A stretch of 64,000 nt of DNA, taken from contig JAKOGI010000007.1 in the NCBI GenBank assembly GCA_029747015.1, forward strand, positions 1,756,001 through 1,820,000, read 5' to 3'. Position 1 is the stretch's first letter, and each line of letters starts with the position of its first letter. The position numbers were made by a program, and so were the translations under genes. The notes beneath the pieces were generated by a model. It saw only the letters and a list, made by a program, of their open reading frames with translations. It did no database searches and was not told the DNA's origin. This stretch comes from Carnegiea gigantea. Lineage: Eukaryota; Streptophyta; Magnoliopsida; Caryophyllales; Cactaceae. This document shows positions 1-10,607 of this stretch, in pieces.

Positions 1-955
1 ACCATCGACCGCTCAAAACTAACCCAAAATTACTAATCCTAAAAAAATAATAATCATGCAATATCAAATCCCATAAAATCATAGAAGACCCTAGGAATTA
101 ATAATCAACGGCCGCGGATCAAAATAATCAGCACCTGGATGTAGATTGATCACAAAGTCCCCGGAAAAGTGAAAAAAGATGTTCCGAAAAAGTGAAGAAT
201 CTTTTTGCATAAGATAATGAGGTTGAATGGGAAGGCTTCATGTATAAATGGCAAGATGTTATTTTGTTCACCAAGTCCTCAACTGTTTCGATTTCGGAAC
301 GACCCAGAGATTATGTTGTTCGATGCTCTGACCTTTTTGGTGAGCTAATTTTCAATTGATAATTTGGGTTGCTTTGTTCTTTAGAATTTGATTAAGTATG
401 TCTCTTCACTTCTTGTTCCTTAATTGTGTCTACACATCGCATATTCTTCTAATGGATCGTTACAAGGTTTAGAATCCAAATTCAACGACATAAAATGCCT
501 GTTTATGGTTGATCAAAGATTAAAATGCCTTGAAATTCATCAACAAGGTGATAATGAAATGGCACCCAGGTTGATTTCATTTGTCATCACCCTTGAACAG
601 GAAAACTGGGAACAGAGCTTCGCTTAGGTTAACAACCAGAATCATCATTTTCCTATCTCACAAATTAAAAAAAAAAAAAAAAACCAAGTCAAATTAAAAT
701 TTAAAAAAAAGGAGATGGGTTAGTAGTTCTGACAAACTCACTTTCTGGTACACACAAGGAACATGTTTACATGTCTCAAGCTTAGACTAAGTAGCCTGAT
801 GTTCCTTACAAATAGAACATGCATTCTACAGTGTTGATGTTCTAAATATCATCTGTCAACGACCTATTGAGATCCTTACAATATGTCCATTAGGAATACA
901 TGATTCACCAGCTAGCTAAGGCGCAACTTTAAGGATGCATGGATATGTACATTAC
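1..955. other. Unassigned DNA left of the F-box relic
   Basis: No gene is recognised. A stretch near 225-345 is open in more than one frame and ends at a GTGAGC that could be a splice donor. A second open stretch (424-627) has no ATG start and resembles nothing I know. A poly(A) run lies at 669-683. If the decayed exon at 956-1021 once had a second exon about 150 bases downstream, as in the intact gene at 31.6 kb, it should lie near 800, but I see no F-box-coding match there. Confidence 0.4.
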
Positions 956-1021
956 CTTTCTTTTCCTTTGGCAGGTAACTTATATCTTTTGACTAGGAAC
1001 ATCACATGGAGAACTTATCAA
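956..1021 (-). pseudogene. Decayed exon 1 of an F-box/FBD paralog
   Basis: On the minus strand this 66-base stretch aligns codon for codon with exon 1 of the F-box gene (31859-31794, also 66 bases). The shared core GATGT(T/C)CCTAGTCAAAAGAT is almost unchanged, and both are followed by a GT donor (GTAATG here). It is dead: the ATG has become TTG and a tyrosine codon TAC has become TAA. Homology continues upstream (1022-1320 against 31860-32160). No following exons are visible to the left, so this is a 5' relic of another gene copy, lying beyond the orphan 3' exon at 4523-4843. The homology is read by eye; I am fairly confident. Confidence 0.7.
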
Positions 1022-1320
1022 ACAAAATTACAAACAAAACAATTAACACAATGGGGAAAGAAAACATGCATGATGCCCAAAAAAAAAGTTTTAAGTGTTC
1101 GGTTGAACTGAACCATGAAAGACGTAAAAATTTTTAAAATGGCCATCCCTCTCGTAGTATTATCACTACTATACATGTGTTGGAGGAAAACTCATATATA
1201 GCACACGAGATACTAGTATACTACGATGTTTCACTATTGTGCTTGTTCTCTATGATTTGTCATGCTTTCATATCAACGAATAATGAGAATCATTATGATT
1301 GGGGCTCGGTCTGCAGATCG
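1022..1320 (-). repeat. Paralogous 5' flank of the F-box gene
   Basis: This flank resembles 31860-32160, the DNA upstream of the intact F-box gene; shared landmarks include ATCCCTCT, TACTACGAT.TTTCA and TCATGCTTT. A part of it (about 1170-1235) also occurs in reverse complement at about 12883-12948 with few mismatches, so a piece of the promoter region was copied a third time or carries a small dispersed element. Confidence 0.6.
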
Positions 1321-2629
1321 AAATTTAGCGTTTTGTTTTATATGGTGAGATTAGGTTTTGTTTTTTGTCAAATTTCTATAAGGTCAGGTACGTTTACTGT
1401 TCATATTTGGTTGAATCCAAATAATGTACTTGTAAGTTAATTCTAATACTGAAACATTATCTCTTAATAAGTTTGTTGTCGTAGGATGAACTCTTTCTGG
1501 TAGTGTTGACGGATAGTTTAATCTATTTTTATAATGATTTAACAAGTTTTGTCTAACACTTCTTGAAGTTAAATCAAATGATCTTAAATAATCTCATGCT
1601 TTTTTTTTTTAGTATAATGTTTTAGTTCTAGTAAGTTAAAACTTTGACCTACCATACAGTGTCCGTCTTTATCTACTTTAGAGTTCAATTGTAGTATGTT
1701 TTTAAACATTTTTGATTCACTCTTTTGTTCACATATTTGTTTAGTCTAGTGGTTTAATTTGTAGGTAGGCTTTTCCTTGCTAGTTTCTTTAGTTGCTAGG
1801 CTCTGATACCATTAATACAGTTTGTTGATAACTTTTTGTAAAAAGGTTTTAAAACTATTTGATGTGAGGTCATAATTTAGATAAAATATAGATAACTTGA
1901 TTTCAATTTGTAAATTATGGTACTCCCAAAATAATAAATCTAACTATAAAAAAAAATTATCAAGAAATTATCCTTCCTTTTTCGTCAGTTCCTTGCTTAG
2001 AGATATATTGTTCTTCAATCTGCCACCACTCCCTTCCCCTCACGGGTCTTACTGGACTTATTTCGATCTTACAAACTATTTCTCTCTTTTTAGAAATTTA
2101 GAAAATTGAAGATAAAATTTCAACAGAAATTTTTGAAGATAACTAACTTTATTGCTTGGTTTCCCAGAAAGGGAAAATTAGAACATGATTACAAGCAGAT
2201 GACCTTTCGATCTCTCTATCTTTCTAGAATTTTTTGCCTCTCTTCCTTTTCTGATCCCCTTGCTTCCTGCTTTCTCCTCTATTTATAATACATTAAAAGA
2301 AAGAGCAACGTAACTGCTTACCTTTACATCTTTGGCAAGCATACAAACGTTTCTCATAATAGAGATAAAGAGATTGGAAACGGGTGGTAGCATACTTGAA
2401 GATAACTTGCGTGGGTCTTCATGTCCATTATTGGCATTTTAGAACCTTACCTCTGGCCTTTTGGTGGCAAGATTTGGGCAATCCATAGTGGAGCTTATTT
2501 TTCTTCCTCTTTTCTAAATAGTTCGGCGAATTTAGTATACTATTAGCTTATGATGGGTTAGGACACTCCCATTACGAATTTTTTCCATTCACAAAACTCG
2601 ATCCTGATCCCTTATTGAAAGAAAATAAT
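1321..2629. other. AT-rich intergenic DNA with a possible PBS relic
   Basis: No gene found. At about 1800-1813 the plus strand reads GGCTCTGATACCA, the reverse complement of the initiator tRNA-Met primer-binding site and the same string found beside the right LTR at 43734-43746. No LTR is evident next to it, so it may be a relic of an older minus-oriented LTR element or a chance match. Confidence 0.35.
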
Positions 2630-2830
2630 GTGACGTTTGGTTGAATGCAATGTAATCGCAATATAATGCAATCAGCTTTGCAATGCAATCATTATTACTT
2701 AATTTACAGTAATCACAATTACAAAACAGTTTTGATATTACAATACTCTCATACAACTAAACAAGGCAATGAAAACACAATTACAAACTTGATTGCAGTA
2801 CAAAGTTGATTAAATCTAACCAAACATTAC
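2630..2830. mobile_element. Putative short MITE
   Basis: A roughly 200-base AT-rich segment is bounded by imperfect inverted ends: GTGACGTTTGGTT on the left, and CCAAACATTAC on the right (reverse complement GTAATGTTTGG). The inside is rich in TGCAATG/CAATTAC-type words. There is no coding capacity. I could not identify a target-site duplication, so the superfamily is open. Confidence 0.45.
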
Positions 2831-2857
2831 ATAAATGTCAAACCACTAAAACCTACT

Positions 2858-3085
2858 ATAGTGATCACATTATTTTCAATTAAAAAGTTTGTTTTCAGTT
2901 TTCAAATATTATTAAAAATAACAACATTGTTTCTCACTCTAATATTTCCTTGCTTCCTAGTTCCTTCTCGTACCATCTCAATTCTCCCCTTAAGGTTTGG
3001 TCAATATATACATATGAAACATCTAACAAGATGGGCTTGGACCAAGCAACCTAACACAAACTACGTTTAAATCTGATGTTATTTG
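2858..3085 (-). repeat. Dispersed repeat D, copy 1 (inverted)
   Basis: This segment is the reverse complement of a diverged stretch found inside both B1 (about 14760-15040) and B2 (about 25040-25330). Common landmarks are TTCAATTAAAAAGTTTGTTTTCAG, ATCTCAATT...CCCTTAAGG and CCTAACACAAACTACG. Copies 2 and 3 are near-identical to each other because the whole B block is duplicated; this copy is clearly older. It is a dispersed noncoding element of unknown type. Confidence 0.6.
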
Positions 3086-3347
3086 AACCGCACTAAGCAA
3101 TACAAGATGGGCTTGGAGGATGGAGGTTAGGATGCACAAAACTGCATGGTCGAATAACCATCTAAACTAAATGATAACTTGGCAGAACCATGTGAAAATG
3201 GTGAGAATATGTAGCAGTTGAGAGTGCCTACTGCATCAACAATTTTGTGAATGAACTTTTGTAACCTTTCATGAATAGAATTTGCATGACAAGCCATTGG
3301 TACTTTGGAAAGCTGGGAATGAACCGTCATTGCTAGTCTTTCCTTCA
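3086..3347. other. Upstream flank of the early-nodulin-like gene
   Basis: No coding sequence recognised. The stretch leads into the putative TATA box at 3348. Confidence 0.3.
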
Positions 3348-3355
3348 TATAAAAA
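3348..3355 (+). promoter_or_regulatory. Putative TATA box of the early-nodulin-like gene
   Basis: TATAAAAA lies 69 bases before the ATG. A start site about 30 bases downstream would leave a leader of roughly 35 bases. A 10-codon upstream ORF (ATG at 3371, stop TAA at 3401-3403) lies in this interval; its second in-frame ATG at 3389 would be inside such a leader. Confidence 0.45.
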
Positions 3356-3416
3356 CTAGTGCTTAGGCAAATGAAGAATGGGCGTGTAATGGCTGTATGC
3401 TAAAGAGCTGCCCGAT

Positions 3417-4065
3417 ATGGAGTTGCCGGTTATGCTGCTGGTTGCGATATTGGCCATGCTCGTTGTTGTGGGAGAGGGGAGGACCCCTGTGTTGCATAGA
3501 GTTGGAGGCAATAAAAATGCTTGGAAGCCTAATGTTAACTTTTTGGATTGGGCCTCTCATGAGTGTTTTTATGTTGGTGACTGGCTTTGTACGCCTTGTT
3601 TTCTTACTTGTAACTTTTCTTATTTATGTTTATTTTATATAATATACTTGATTCTGAATTTATATTCTCGAGACAAGACTAGTATATTAGACCATATTCC
3701 GTATTTAGATATCGATGTTTGATTGATCAGATTTCGGATTTGACAAGAGGAAACTAAGCGTGCTAGAGGTGAACAAGACAGGGTACAAAAACTGCAGAGA
3801 GACCAACCTCATCACCAACATCACAAGAGGAGGGAGGGACGTGTTCAATCTGACGGTTGCCAGGGCTTACTACTTCATCAGCGGTCGAGGTTACTGCTTC
3901 CGGGGGGTCAAGCTCGCGATCACCGTGTACGATGCTCCATCAGATCACTCCAAAATTCCAACTCCAAGTCCAATAAATTCCCATGCTGCCACGACCCTTC
4001 ACTGCCTTTGCCTGCCCCTTCTAATCACGATTATCACTATCATCACTCTTGATTGGACCTTTTAA
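3417..4065 (+). CDS. Early-nodulin-like (phytocyanin) protein, GPI-type
   Basis: Exons are 3417-3588 and 3731-4065, joined across a phase-1 GT-AG intron of 142 bases, giving 168 residues. The product has a signal peptide (about 1-21), one plastocyanin-like domain (about 22-123) and a hydrophobic tail (about 147-168) typical of GPI-anchored members. The splice restores the family motif GDWLYFGFDK. VLEVNKT (69-74), TRGGRDVF (89-96), YYFISG (104-109) and GYCF (111-114) follow. Cys79 and Cys113 are placed like the family's structural disulfide. NxT sequons are at 72, 87 and 97. The His/Cys/His/Met copper set of true cupredoxins is not evident, as in early-nodulin-like proteins, which are thought to act at the plasma membrane and cell wall rather than in electron transfer. 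The intron position after GDWL is usual for phytocyanins. The gene looks intact; its substrate or partner is unknown. Confidence 0.88.
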
Positions 4066-4522
4066 TTTGTTTCCGTTGGATCGTTTAGCTAATAGTGCTT
4101 TTTTTTGGCTGAATTAAGCCCTTCTTTTTTTACAATGGCAGAGGACAAATATAACAATGTTAAAGCCCCTTGTAAGAGATCGCCCAATTAGTAATGTTTG
4201 ATTATTTTTTTAGTATGCGTCAGAACTAAGAAGGCACTGGGCGGAAGGGGCAAAAACGAAAAGGCGACTCTAGAAAGTAGAGAACCTAAACATTTTGACC
4301 AAAACGAGGGGGGGTGGGAAGAGAAGAAAACTCTTAAAAATGGAGAATCTAAATATTTTGGAAACAGCATTTTCATCAAATGTTAATAATAGTCCATGAC
4401 AAATGCTTAAAAGCTAAGACCAAACAAAACAATGATGGATTAAAACGATTAACTATCTTTCACATAAGCAATAATAATAAGTGACATCTATAATTATGAG
4501 CAACTAGGGACTGACAACCACA

Positions 4523-4843
4523 TCAAAGAACCTCCATTTGAACTCTTGCTGGCAACTGATTCTGAAGTAGCTTGGCTTGTCTCCTAATTGCTTCTATCTG
4601 CTCAAGAGTGTTGTGTTCTGATGGCTTCCCCTCATCCCAGGGTAAGTGAGGATCAAGGACAACCTTCTCAAACACAATAGCAAACGGTGCTAGATACATA
4701 ACCAGCTCAAAATCAGCTGGAGCTCCACGGAATCCAGCCATCTCAAATATCCTAAGACAATGGTGATGCTTTTCTGCAACTTTGATTACATTTCCTCCCA
4801 AGGCTTCCTCATCATCAAACCAATAGGACTTCCGAAAGCCGCG
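4523..4843 (-). pseudogene. Orphan FBD exon of an F-box/LRR gene
   Basis: A minus-strand exon of 321 bases follows a good acceptor (TTTTTGGCAG) and stays open to its stop, exactly as the last exon of the gene at 26539-31859 does. The product is an FBD domain: CLRIFEMAGFRG, DFELVMYLAPFA, VFEKVVLDP and a basic helix IEAIRRQAKLLQ ending in VQMEVL. Compared with the intact copy, differences include H for Y in KVAEKHHHCL and P for R in YLAPFA. No F-box or LRR exons precede it up to 13.6 kb, so alone it cannot encode an F-box protein. The reading frame is intact; the gene is partial. Splicing to a distant exon cannot be excluded. Confidence 0.75.
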
Positions 4844-5389
4844 CTGCCAAAAATGAGGCCGTAATTATCACTTCATACAAAAACAACAATGACAATACTT
4901 TGTGGGCCCCATCTTAACGAGATCCAAATATAAGTAAACTTAAACCCCCCTCCAAAAAAACAAAGAGAGATTCCATATGACCCACAAATTTTTTTGTAGA
5001 AATTTTTTTGGACACCATAATCATCATTTCGTGTAAAGTTAACACTCCTGTTCAAATGTGTTGCCTAAGAAAGAAGGCTTTTCACCTCATAAACATTTTC
5101 ATTTCATAAGAACTACAAATAGGATTCACTTATAATTGAGATAGAATCACTGGTTTATAAAGTTGAAATTCCCCATAAACACATAGTAACGACGCATCAT
5201 CAGAGTTGTTTAGTGAAGACGGAAGAAAGACGGAAGATATTAACCAATAAACAACAATAAAACAACCATGGTTTTTGAATTGACTGAAAAACAAACATAT
5301 GAAGGAGCAGAGCTGACACCCACAGAGACCACAATCCACATGAAGGTGAAAAACAACCATATGAAGGTGCAGAGCCTATGATCCTCCCC

Positions 5390-5500
5390 TTCCCCCCCAC
5401 CACCCCAAAGTATATGATGCACAAATGCCATTGTACGTGGGATTCAAACCAAGGATTTTGTAACTCTCAAGCTTTACCAACTAGCATAGCTAGCAGTCAT
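5390..5500 (-). mobile_element. tRNA-derived SINE head in A1
   Basis: On the minus strand an A-box-like TAGCTATGCTAGTTGG (about 5493-5478) is followed by a B-box GGTTTGAATCCC (5450-5439). This spacing is that of a pol III type-2 promoter. The rest does not fold into a convincing tRNA, so I read it as a tRNA-derived SINE. The 3' boundary is unclear. The same insertion is present in A2, so it predates the duplication. Confidence 0.5.
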
Positions 5501-6002
5501 GGAGCCTCCGATTTATGGACAGAGAAGAAACGTGTATGGGAAAAGAGTTCTCATATGGATTCATAAATGTAAGTTTCATATTTGAGAAGGGAATTTCAGA
5601 AGCCACAAGCACTGAGGCGCCTTGCTTCCTAGTAGATGGAAGGATGAGTTCTAACTGCAGTACAGTCGACACTTGGTTGGAAAGTAAAGAACTAATATAG
5701 AGTTCCACTCCAACTCTCAGAGTTAGGTCTTGACAAAGACATTTCACAAAGTTGAAACGAACTCTAGGCCTCAGTACTGGAAATGCAGAAAAACTGTAGC
5801 ATACGCTTTTTAACACATATGATGACTGACCTCTAACTGTTAACATTGGGTATTGGGAAGAGTTCTTAATTGACAATGTCAATGTACTTTAAAATTTTAT
5901 TCGTTTTTCCACTGTTCTATATTTTTTCAAACCTGCAGGGACCTGTTTTTTGAATGTATACCTTATCACAAGGCAACCGATTTACAGCTATCATGCTAGG
6001 TA

Positions 6003-6330
6003 ACAGCGCCCCCCCCCCCCCCGAAAAAAAAGTTTTACTATACTAAGGTCGTATTCTTTCAAGTGGGAACTCTTTCCTTCCAATTTCGTTTAGTTTTTTA
6101 ACTATGTTTATGACTGCATTCAGCTCCTTCTAATTCCTTCTTCCAACTAGAATGAAGTTGAAAGGAATAGGCCTTAAAAGAAGCCCATAACATTTCAAGC
6201 TTTGAATTTTTAGCCAAACACTAATAATCAGCAACTAATTGCCTCCAACTCCCCCCTCCCCCCAAAACCACACTCCCCTAAAAAAAAAAAAAAAAAAACC
6301 CTCAAAAAGAATCTCCCAACCTCTTTGCCA
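6003..6330. repeat. Homopolymer-rich stretch in A1
   Basis: A run of about 16 C (about 6007-6022) is followed by A8, and further on come C-rich runs and A18. The A2 counterpart has different run lengths. Confidence 0.7.
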
Positions 6331-6397
6331 GTCATTGCATGCCACCAATCCCAATCAAATTTCCCTCACAGGAAATGCAGTGCTTTTAAAATAAAAA

Positions 6398-7085
6398 AGA
6401 GCAATACCTGTATGAGAAAACCATCTCAGTTTTGTTTGGCAAGACTGACGTTTTTGGTGCAGTTGTGGCGAACTGGGATTGGGTGAGCTTGAAGAAGACG
6501 ATGATGAGAGGAAACTAGTTGTCCACCAAAATCAATTTTTTGACCAATATCCTTATTAGAGAACCACTTTAATTTTGTGCAGTAAGTTGAGTTTTTGGTG
6601 GGGTTGCATGAGATTTGAGTTGAATGAGCTTGAAGAAGAAGATACGATGATCAAAGCAGAGAAAATTCTCCCTCCGAAATCCAAGTTCTAAGCAACGCCG
6701 ATATGAAAGGCTCGATATATATGAAATTTTTGCTTCCAAAAAAAAGAGCAATACCTATATGAGAAAACCATCTCAATTTTGTTTGGCAAGATTGACATTG
6801 TCGATGAAGCTGTGGTGAACTTGGGTTAAGTGAGCTTGAATAAGATGATGACAGGAGACAAATTGTCCACCAGAATCAATTTTTTGGCTCATATACTTAC
6901 AAGAGACCCACTTCAATTTTGTGAAGTTGACTTTTTGTGTGGGGTTGCGTGAGCTTTGAGTTGAATGAGCTTGAAGAAGAACACGATGATCAAAGCGGAG
7001 AAAATTCTCCCACCAAAAACCAAGTTCTGAGCAATGCGCATATGGAAGACCACCGCAATTTTGTTAGGTGAGACAGGCTTTTATG
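6398..7085. repeat. Tandem repeat, about 350-base unit (A1)
   Basis: Successive copies start with GAGCAATACCT(G/A)TATGAGAA at about 6399 and 6746, and a diverged third copy (GAGCAATGCGCATATGGAAG) starts at about 7030. Each unit carries TTTTGTTTGGCAAGA, TGAGCTTGAA and AGAAAATTCTCCC landmarks. Open frames on the minus strand are short and degenerate, so I do not call a gene. A2 has one extra unit. Confidence 0.75.
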
Positions 7086-7450
7086 ACGGGGGTATGGTAA
7101 CTTTGCCTGACTGAGCTCCAAAAAGAAGCGGATGACAGAAAAAGATTAAAATCTTGTTGGGAGGCCGAGTTGAAGCCTTGAGCTTCGATATTGGCCAGTG
7201 GCAAGCTATCAGACAACTCCGGGAATGTTGCCTTGGCCTTGCTGATTGCCAGCAACGCTTAAAGTAGCAAAACTTCACATAATGGAGGATGGGTTGTGTG
7301 CAACGGGCTTAGAGGCTAGGGATGAGAGAATATTAGGAGGAACGAAGCCAATAAGGTCGATTTTGGCCATTGAAAGTTGGTCAACAACTTGGGGGAACCT
7401 TGTCTAGCTTTTTCCGCGACGCCTCAGGCAGCCAGCAACGGTGTAGCATG

Positions 7451-7696
7451 TAGAGCCGGATAATGGGTCGGTTCAGGTTGACCCATTTAATAAACGGGTT
7501 AATCTCGTATCAGTCTTGTAAATAGTTTAGATCTACTCAAAATTGAAAAAATAACATGTTTTCATGCTGAACGGCCAAATTGTGTCGACTTCGGGTCGAA
7601 ATTGGTTCGGTTCGTGGTCAGGTTCGGGTTTCTCTCAATAACTTCGGGCCGGATTCTGGTCGAATTATCGTCTAGGGTCAGACTTTCCCAACTCTA
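7451..7696. mobile_element. hAT-like nonautonomous element (A1)
   Basis: Ends are TAGAGCCGG on the left and the inverted AACTCTA on the right. The inside is rich in CGGGTTCGGG-type words (GGTTCGGGTTTC, CTTCGGGCCGG), as in the better-preserved element at 33892-34401. It lies at the right limit of duplicate A1. The flanks here do not show a clean 8-bp duplication. Confidence 0.5.
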
Positions 7697-7839
7697 GTTA
7701 TCAAATACAAAAAGTAAAGAAAAGCAAAAACAAGTGTGGGCGGTGAATACAATATAGAACATTTCTCACCAGTATTGTGGCCCGTCCTATGGACGGGATT
7801 TTCTTTTAGGTAATTTGGATTATTATATCTTTAGTAGAT

Positions 7840-8349
7840 TTATGATGACGATTTTTATAAATTATTCAGTCTTTAATATCTATATTTTTTTGACGTTAGA
7901 AAAAAAAAAGGCTTTTCACTTTTTGCGGTGATTTGTTAGTGTCCGGTATATGAAATCTTAGAATAATATGATAAACTTAAACTCACTTATTAGTTAAGGA
8001 TTTTGACAAGTTTTATAACAGGAAGTATCCAAAACGTTTTGTCTTAGTAAAAATTCATCAAGGTTCTATAAAAGCCTATAATTAAGGTGTATTTTCTAGT
8101 CCCCAAATTACATGTTCAAGTTCAATATTAGCGAATTAAGTTTAACTCATATTCTTGCGATCTTATAAATTGATACGGAGCAACTCAAAACATCATCTCT
8201 TATTCCCATCAAGTTATTAGTTATCATATTGTATCTCTATGCTCTTCTATGATATATGAATGGAAATATACCTTTGCATTATTTTCCGCAAAGGAGGCAC
8301 AGAAACATATATCTATGTCTGTTTTTCCCTTTTAAATCCAAAATCTCAG
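7840..8349. repeat. Diverged direct repeat C, left copy
   Basis: About 500 bases match 9925-10461 in the same orientation. Landmarks are ATATTTTTTTGAC, ATTTGTTAGTGTCC, GTATATGAA, AATTCATCAAGG, ATTATTTTCCGCAAAGGAG and TGTTTTTCCC. The pair could be LTRs of an old, small element with a 1.6-kb interior, or a simple duplication. I did not find a primer site or polypurine tract that settles it. Confidence 0.6.
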
Positions 8350-9924
8350 TTTTTTTTTTTTTTTGGGGGGTGCACTGTATTTGTTTTCTTTCCCCATTGT
8401 GTTATTGTTTCTTAATTTTCTTGTTTGTAATTTTGTTTGCATATGACATTCTCTGTATGTGATGTCCCTCATTAAAAGTTGTACATTACCTATCAAGGGA
8501 AAAGAAAGGTAATATATTCTTGCTTCCGTTAACGAACTTCCTCCTAATCAATGAAAACTTTATGCATACCATAGTTACTTTAATTAATCCTTAAAGTTGT
8601 TTCTTAGCTAGCTAGTGAATCATGTATTCTTTTAATGAACCTATGGTTTCTTAGATAACAGCGACCCTAAGGACCTCATCAGCTCACTGACACATGACAT
8701 GGGTGTTCATATCCTCTATTGGACCCAAGAGAAGCGACCAGAACTAATGTTCTCTAAATGAGATGGAGATATGTGTGAGGTAATGTATCCAACCTGAATT
8801 TGGGTGATTCATCGACATCATACACACCGTGAAAATGCACGTTCTATTTTTAAGGATCATCAGACTACTTGATAATTCATAGTTTTTATATAATTTTCTC
8901 TTTGATTTTACTCGTGCTTTTAATTCTTTGAAATATATTTTTAAGAGCAAATAATGCCTATTTTACAAAATTTTCAGGTAAAAGTGAAAACAAAGAATTT
9001 GGATGAAGTTGTTCAATTCGACGCGGATCTTCTATAAGTGCAAAACCTAAGCCTAAGCCCCAGGAAAAGAAAAAAGAAAAAGAAAAACAAACAGGTTGGC
9101 ACGTGTGGGCTTGATCTGTCACGGCCCAACGGGGTGTCCAGCACCAGTGCCCCGTTCCAGCTTTCATGAGCACTGCGTGGCCCATCTGTAGCACTCACGG
9201 CTTGGCCCAGTCGCCCACACAGGTCTTCTTCTCTCCCCCCCTCGGGCTTGTCTACATGGCCCAGCTTGCCCACAGGTCTGCGGCCCGCCTTCCTCCTCTT
9301 TGTCGCTTTCTCCCCATCACCTCTCCCCTCCTGGGCCTGTTTGTGCGGCCCTATTCAGCTCTCTCACACCAGCCTGTCCCAGCTCGAAATGGGGTTATTT
9401 TTTGTTGACGATCAAGTGGCTCGAGTGACCACCGCAGCGCAGCCCAGCAGCTTCAAAGCAGCCAAGAGGCCCAAGACTTTGTTTTTGTGAGCAACTCCAA
9501 AAAAAACCTAATAAAAGCTAATTAAATCTGATTAATTGTCCGCTTAAGATCAGCCTTTTTTTGTGAAACTTAACAGCTAAGAATTAATTGAAATTAGTTT
9601 TCATTAATTTTTGGACACCAAAGGCATTGGATTTTTACTATAAAAAGGGGACATGGGCAGAGTTAACAATGGGGTGAGTACAGCGCGCGTATAACCGTAC
9701 CCTTACTCATATCCATTTTTAAAATTAATATCCATACTCATATGCGTAAGATATTGTAAAGTTATATTCATATTCATACCCATTAGGTATGACCGTACCC
9801 TCGCTCATACTCATTTTCAAAAAGAAAAGGAGGAAAAAAAACGACTGTGGATAGTGAATAGACTCTAGATTACTTCTCTTTTTGGTATTTTGAGATTATC
9901 TTCATTAGGTGTACTAAATAATGA
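8350..9924. other. Interval between the C repeats, partly GC-rich
   Basis: It begins with T17 and G6. From 9090 to 9480 the composition switches to GC-rich with many GCCCAG words. Open frames occur there on both strands (9013-9273 minus, 9166-9490 plus), but they overlap each other and none resembles a known protein. At 9695 and 9791 there are near-copies of CCGTACCCTTACTCATA. No gene is called. Confidence 0.45.
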
Positions 9925-10461
9925 CAATTTCATGAAATTATTGACCCTCTAATATTTATATTTTTTTGACATTAAAAAAGTTGTCTTTTACTTTTTGGCT
10001 GTAATTTGTTAGTGTCCTGGTATATGAATTTTTAGAATAAAATAATAAAATTATGCTTGTGGAAATTTGACGATTTTTTTCACATAAATTATTCAAAACC
10101 ATTTCGTCTTCGTAAGAATTCATCAAGGTATTATAAAAGACCATAATCAAGTGTAATGTCTGTTTTGTAAAAGTCTACTCCCTTTCCGGTTGTCCACATT
10201 AGATGTTCAATGTTGTTGAACTATTTTTGGCTTATATTTTATGATCTCGTTAATTGATATAAAGCAACTCAAACATCGTCGCATCATGTCATTAGTTATT
10301 TATCTTTAAGTTCTTGGGTCATTATGTTTTTTAAAATATCTTTATACTCTCACATCATATATGGATAGAAATATAGTAATATACGCTGTATTATTGTCCG
10401 CAAAGGAGTTCACGCAAGCATATGTTTATTTTTGTTTTTCCCATTTAAAGGCAAAAACTCA
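9925..10461. repeat. Diverged direct repeat C, right copy
   Basis: Partner of 7840-8349; homology ends at AAAACTCAG on the right in both. Substitutions and indels are numerous, so the duplication is old. Confidence 0.6.
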
Positions 10462-10607
10462 GTTTATCCCTCTTCTAATCCAATAAGACTCTCCGATTTT
10501 TCCCGCGAAATAGCGATCGATCTGTACTCGTCTGTGCTAACCCTATTTCGTTCAATTGACCCAATTTCATCTATAAGGTTAGGGTTCCAAATTTAGATTG
10601 TATACTC

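Larger units (their letters stand above)
4267..7696. repeat. Segmental duplicate A1
   Basis: About 3.4 kb that matches 26273-30077 in the same orientation and order: the FBD exon, a SINE, homopolymer C runs, a 350-base tandem repeat and a hAT-like element. In A2 this block is the last exon plus most of the last intron of the intact F-box gene. A1 therefore copied only the 3' end of that gene or of a common ancestor. Small indels and substitutions are frequent, so it is not very recent. Confidence 0.85.

Noticed and set aside
5490..5882. A 130-codon minus-strand frame, partly conserved at 27613-27921
   Set aside because: It is in duplicated intron sequence, does not begin with ATG in a gene context, matches no family I know, and the A2 copy diverges and is shorter. 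Conservation is explained by the block duplication.
7064..7278. Open frames in the third tandem unit of A1, extended at 29459-29815 in A2
   Set aside because: Two overlapping frames compete, the A2 version differs in frame extent, and the location is intronic in the F-box gene.
9013..9490. Overlapping frames on both strands in GC-rich DNA
   Set aside because: GC-rich DNA has few stops; the frames overlap in opposite directions and have no motif.
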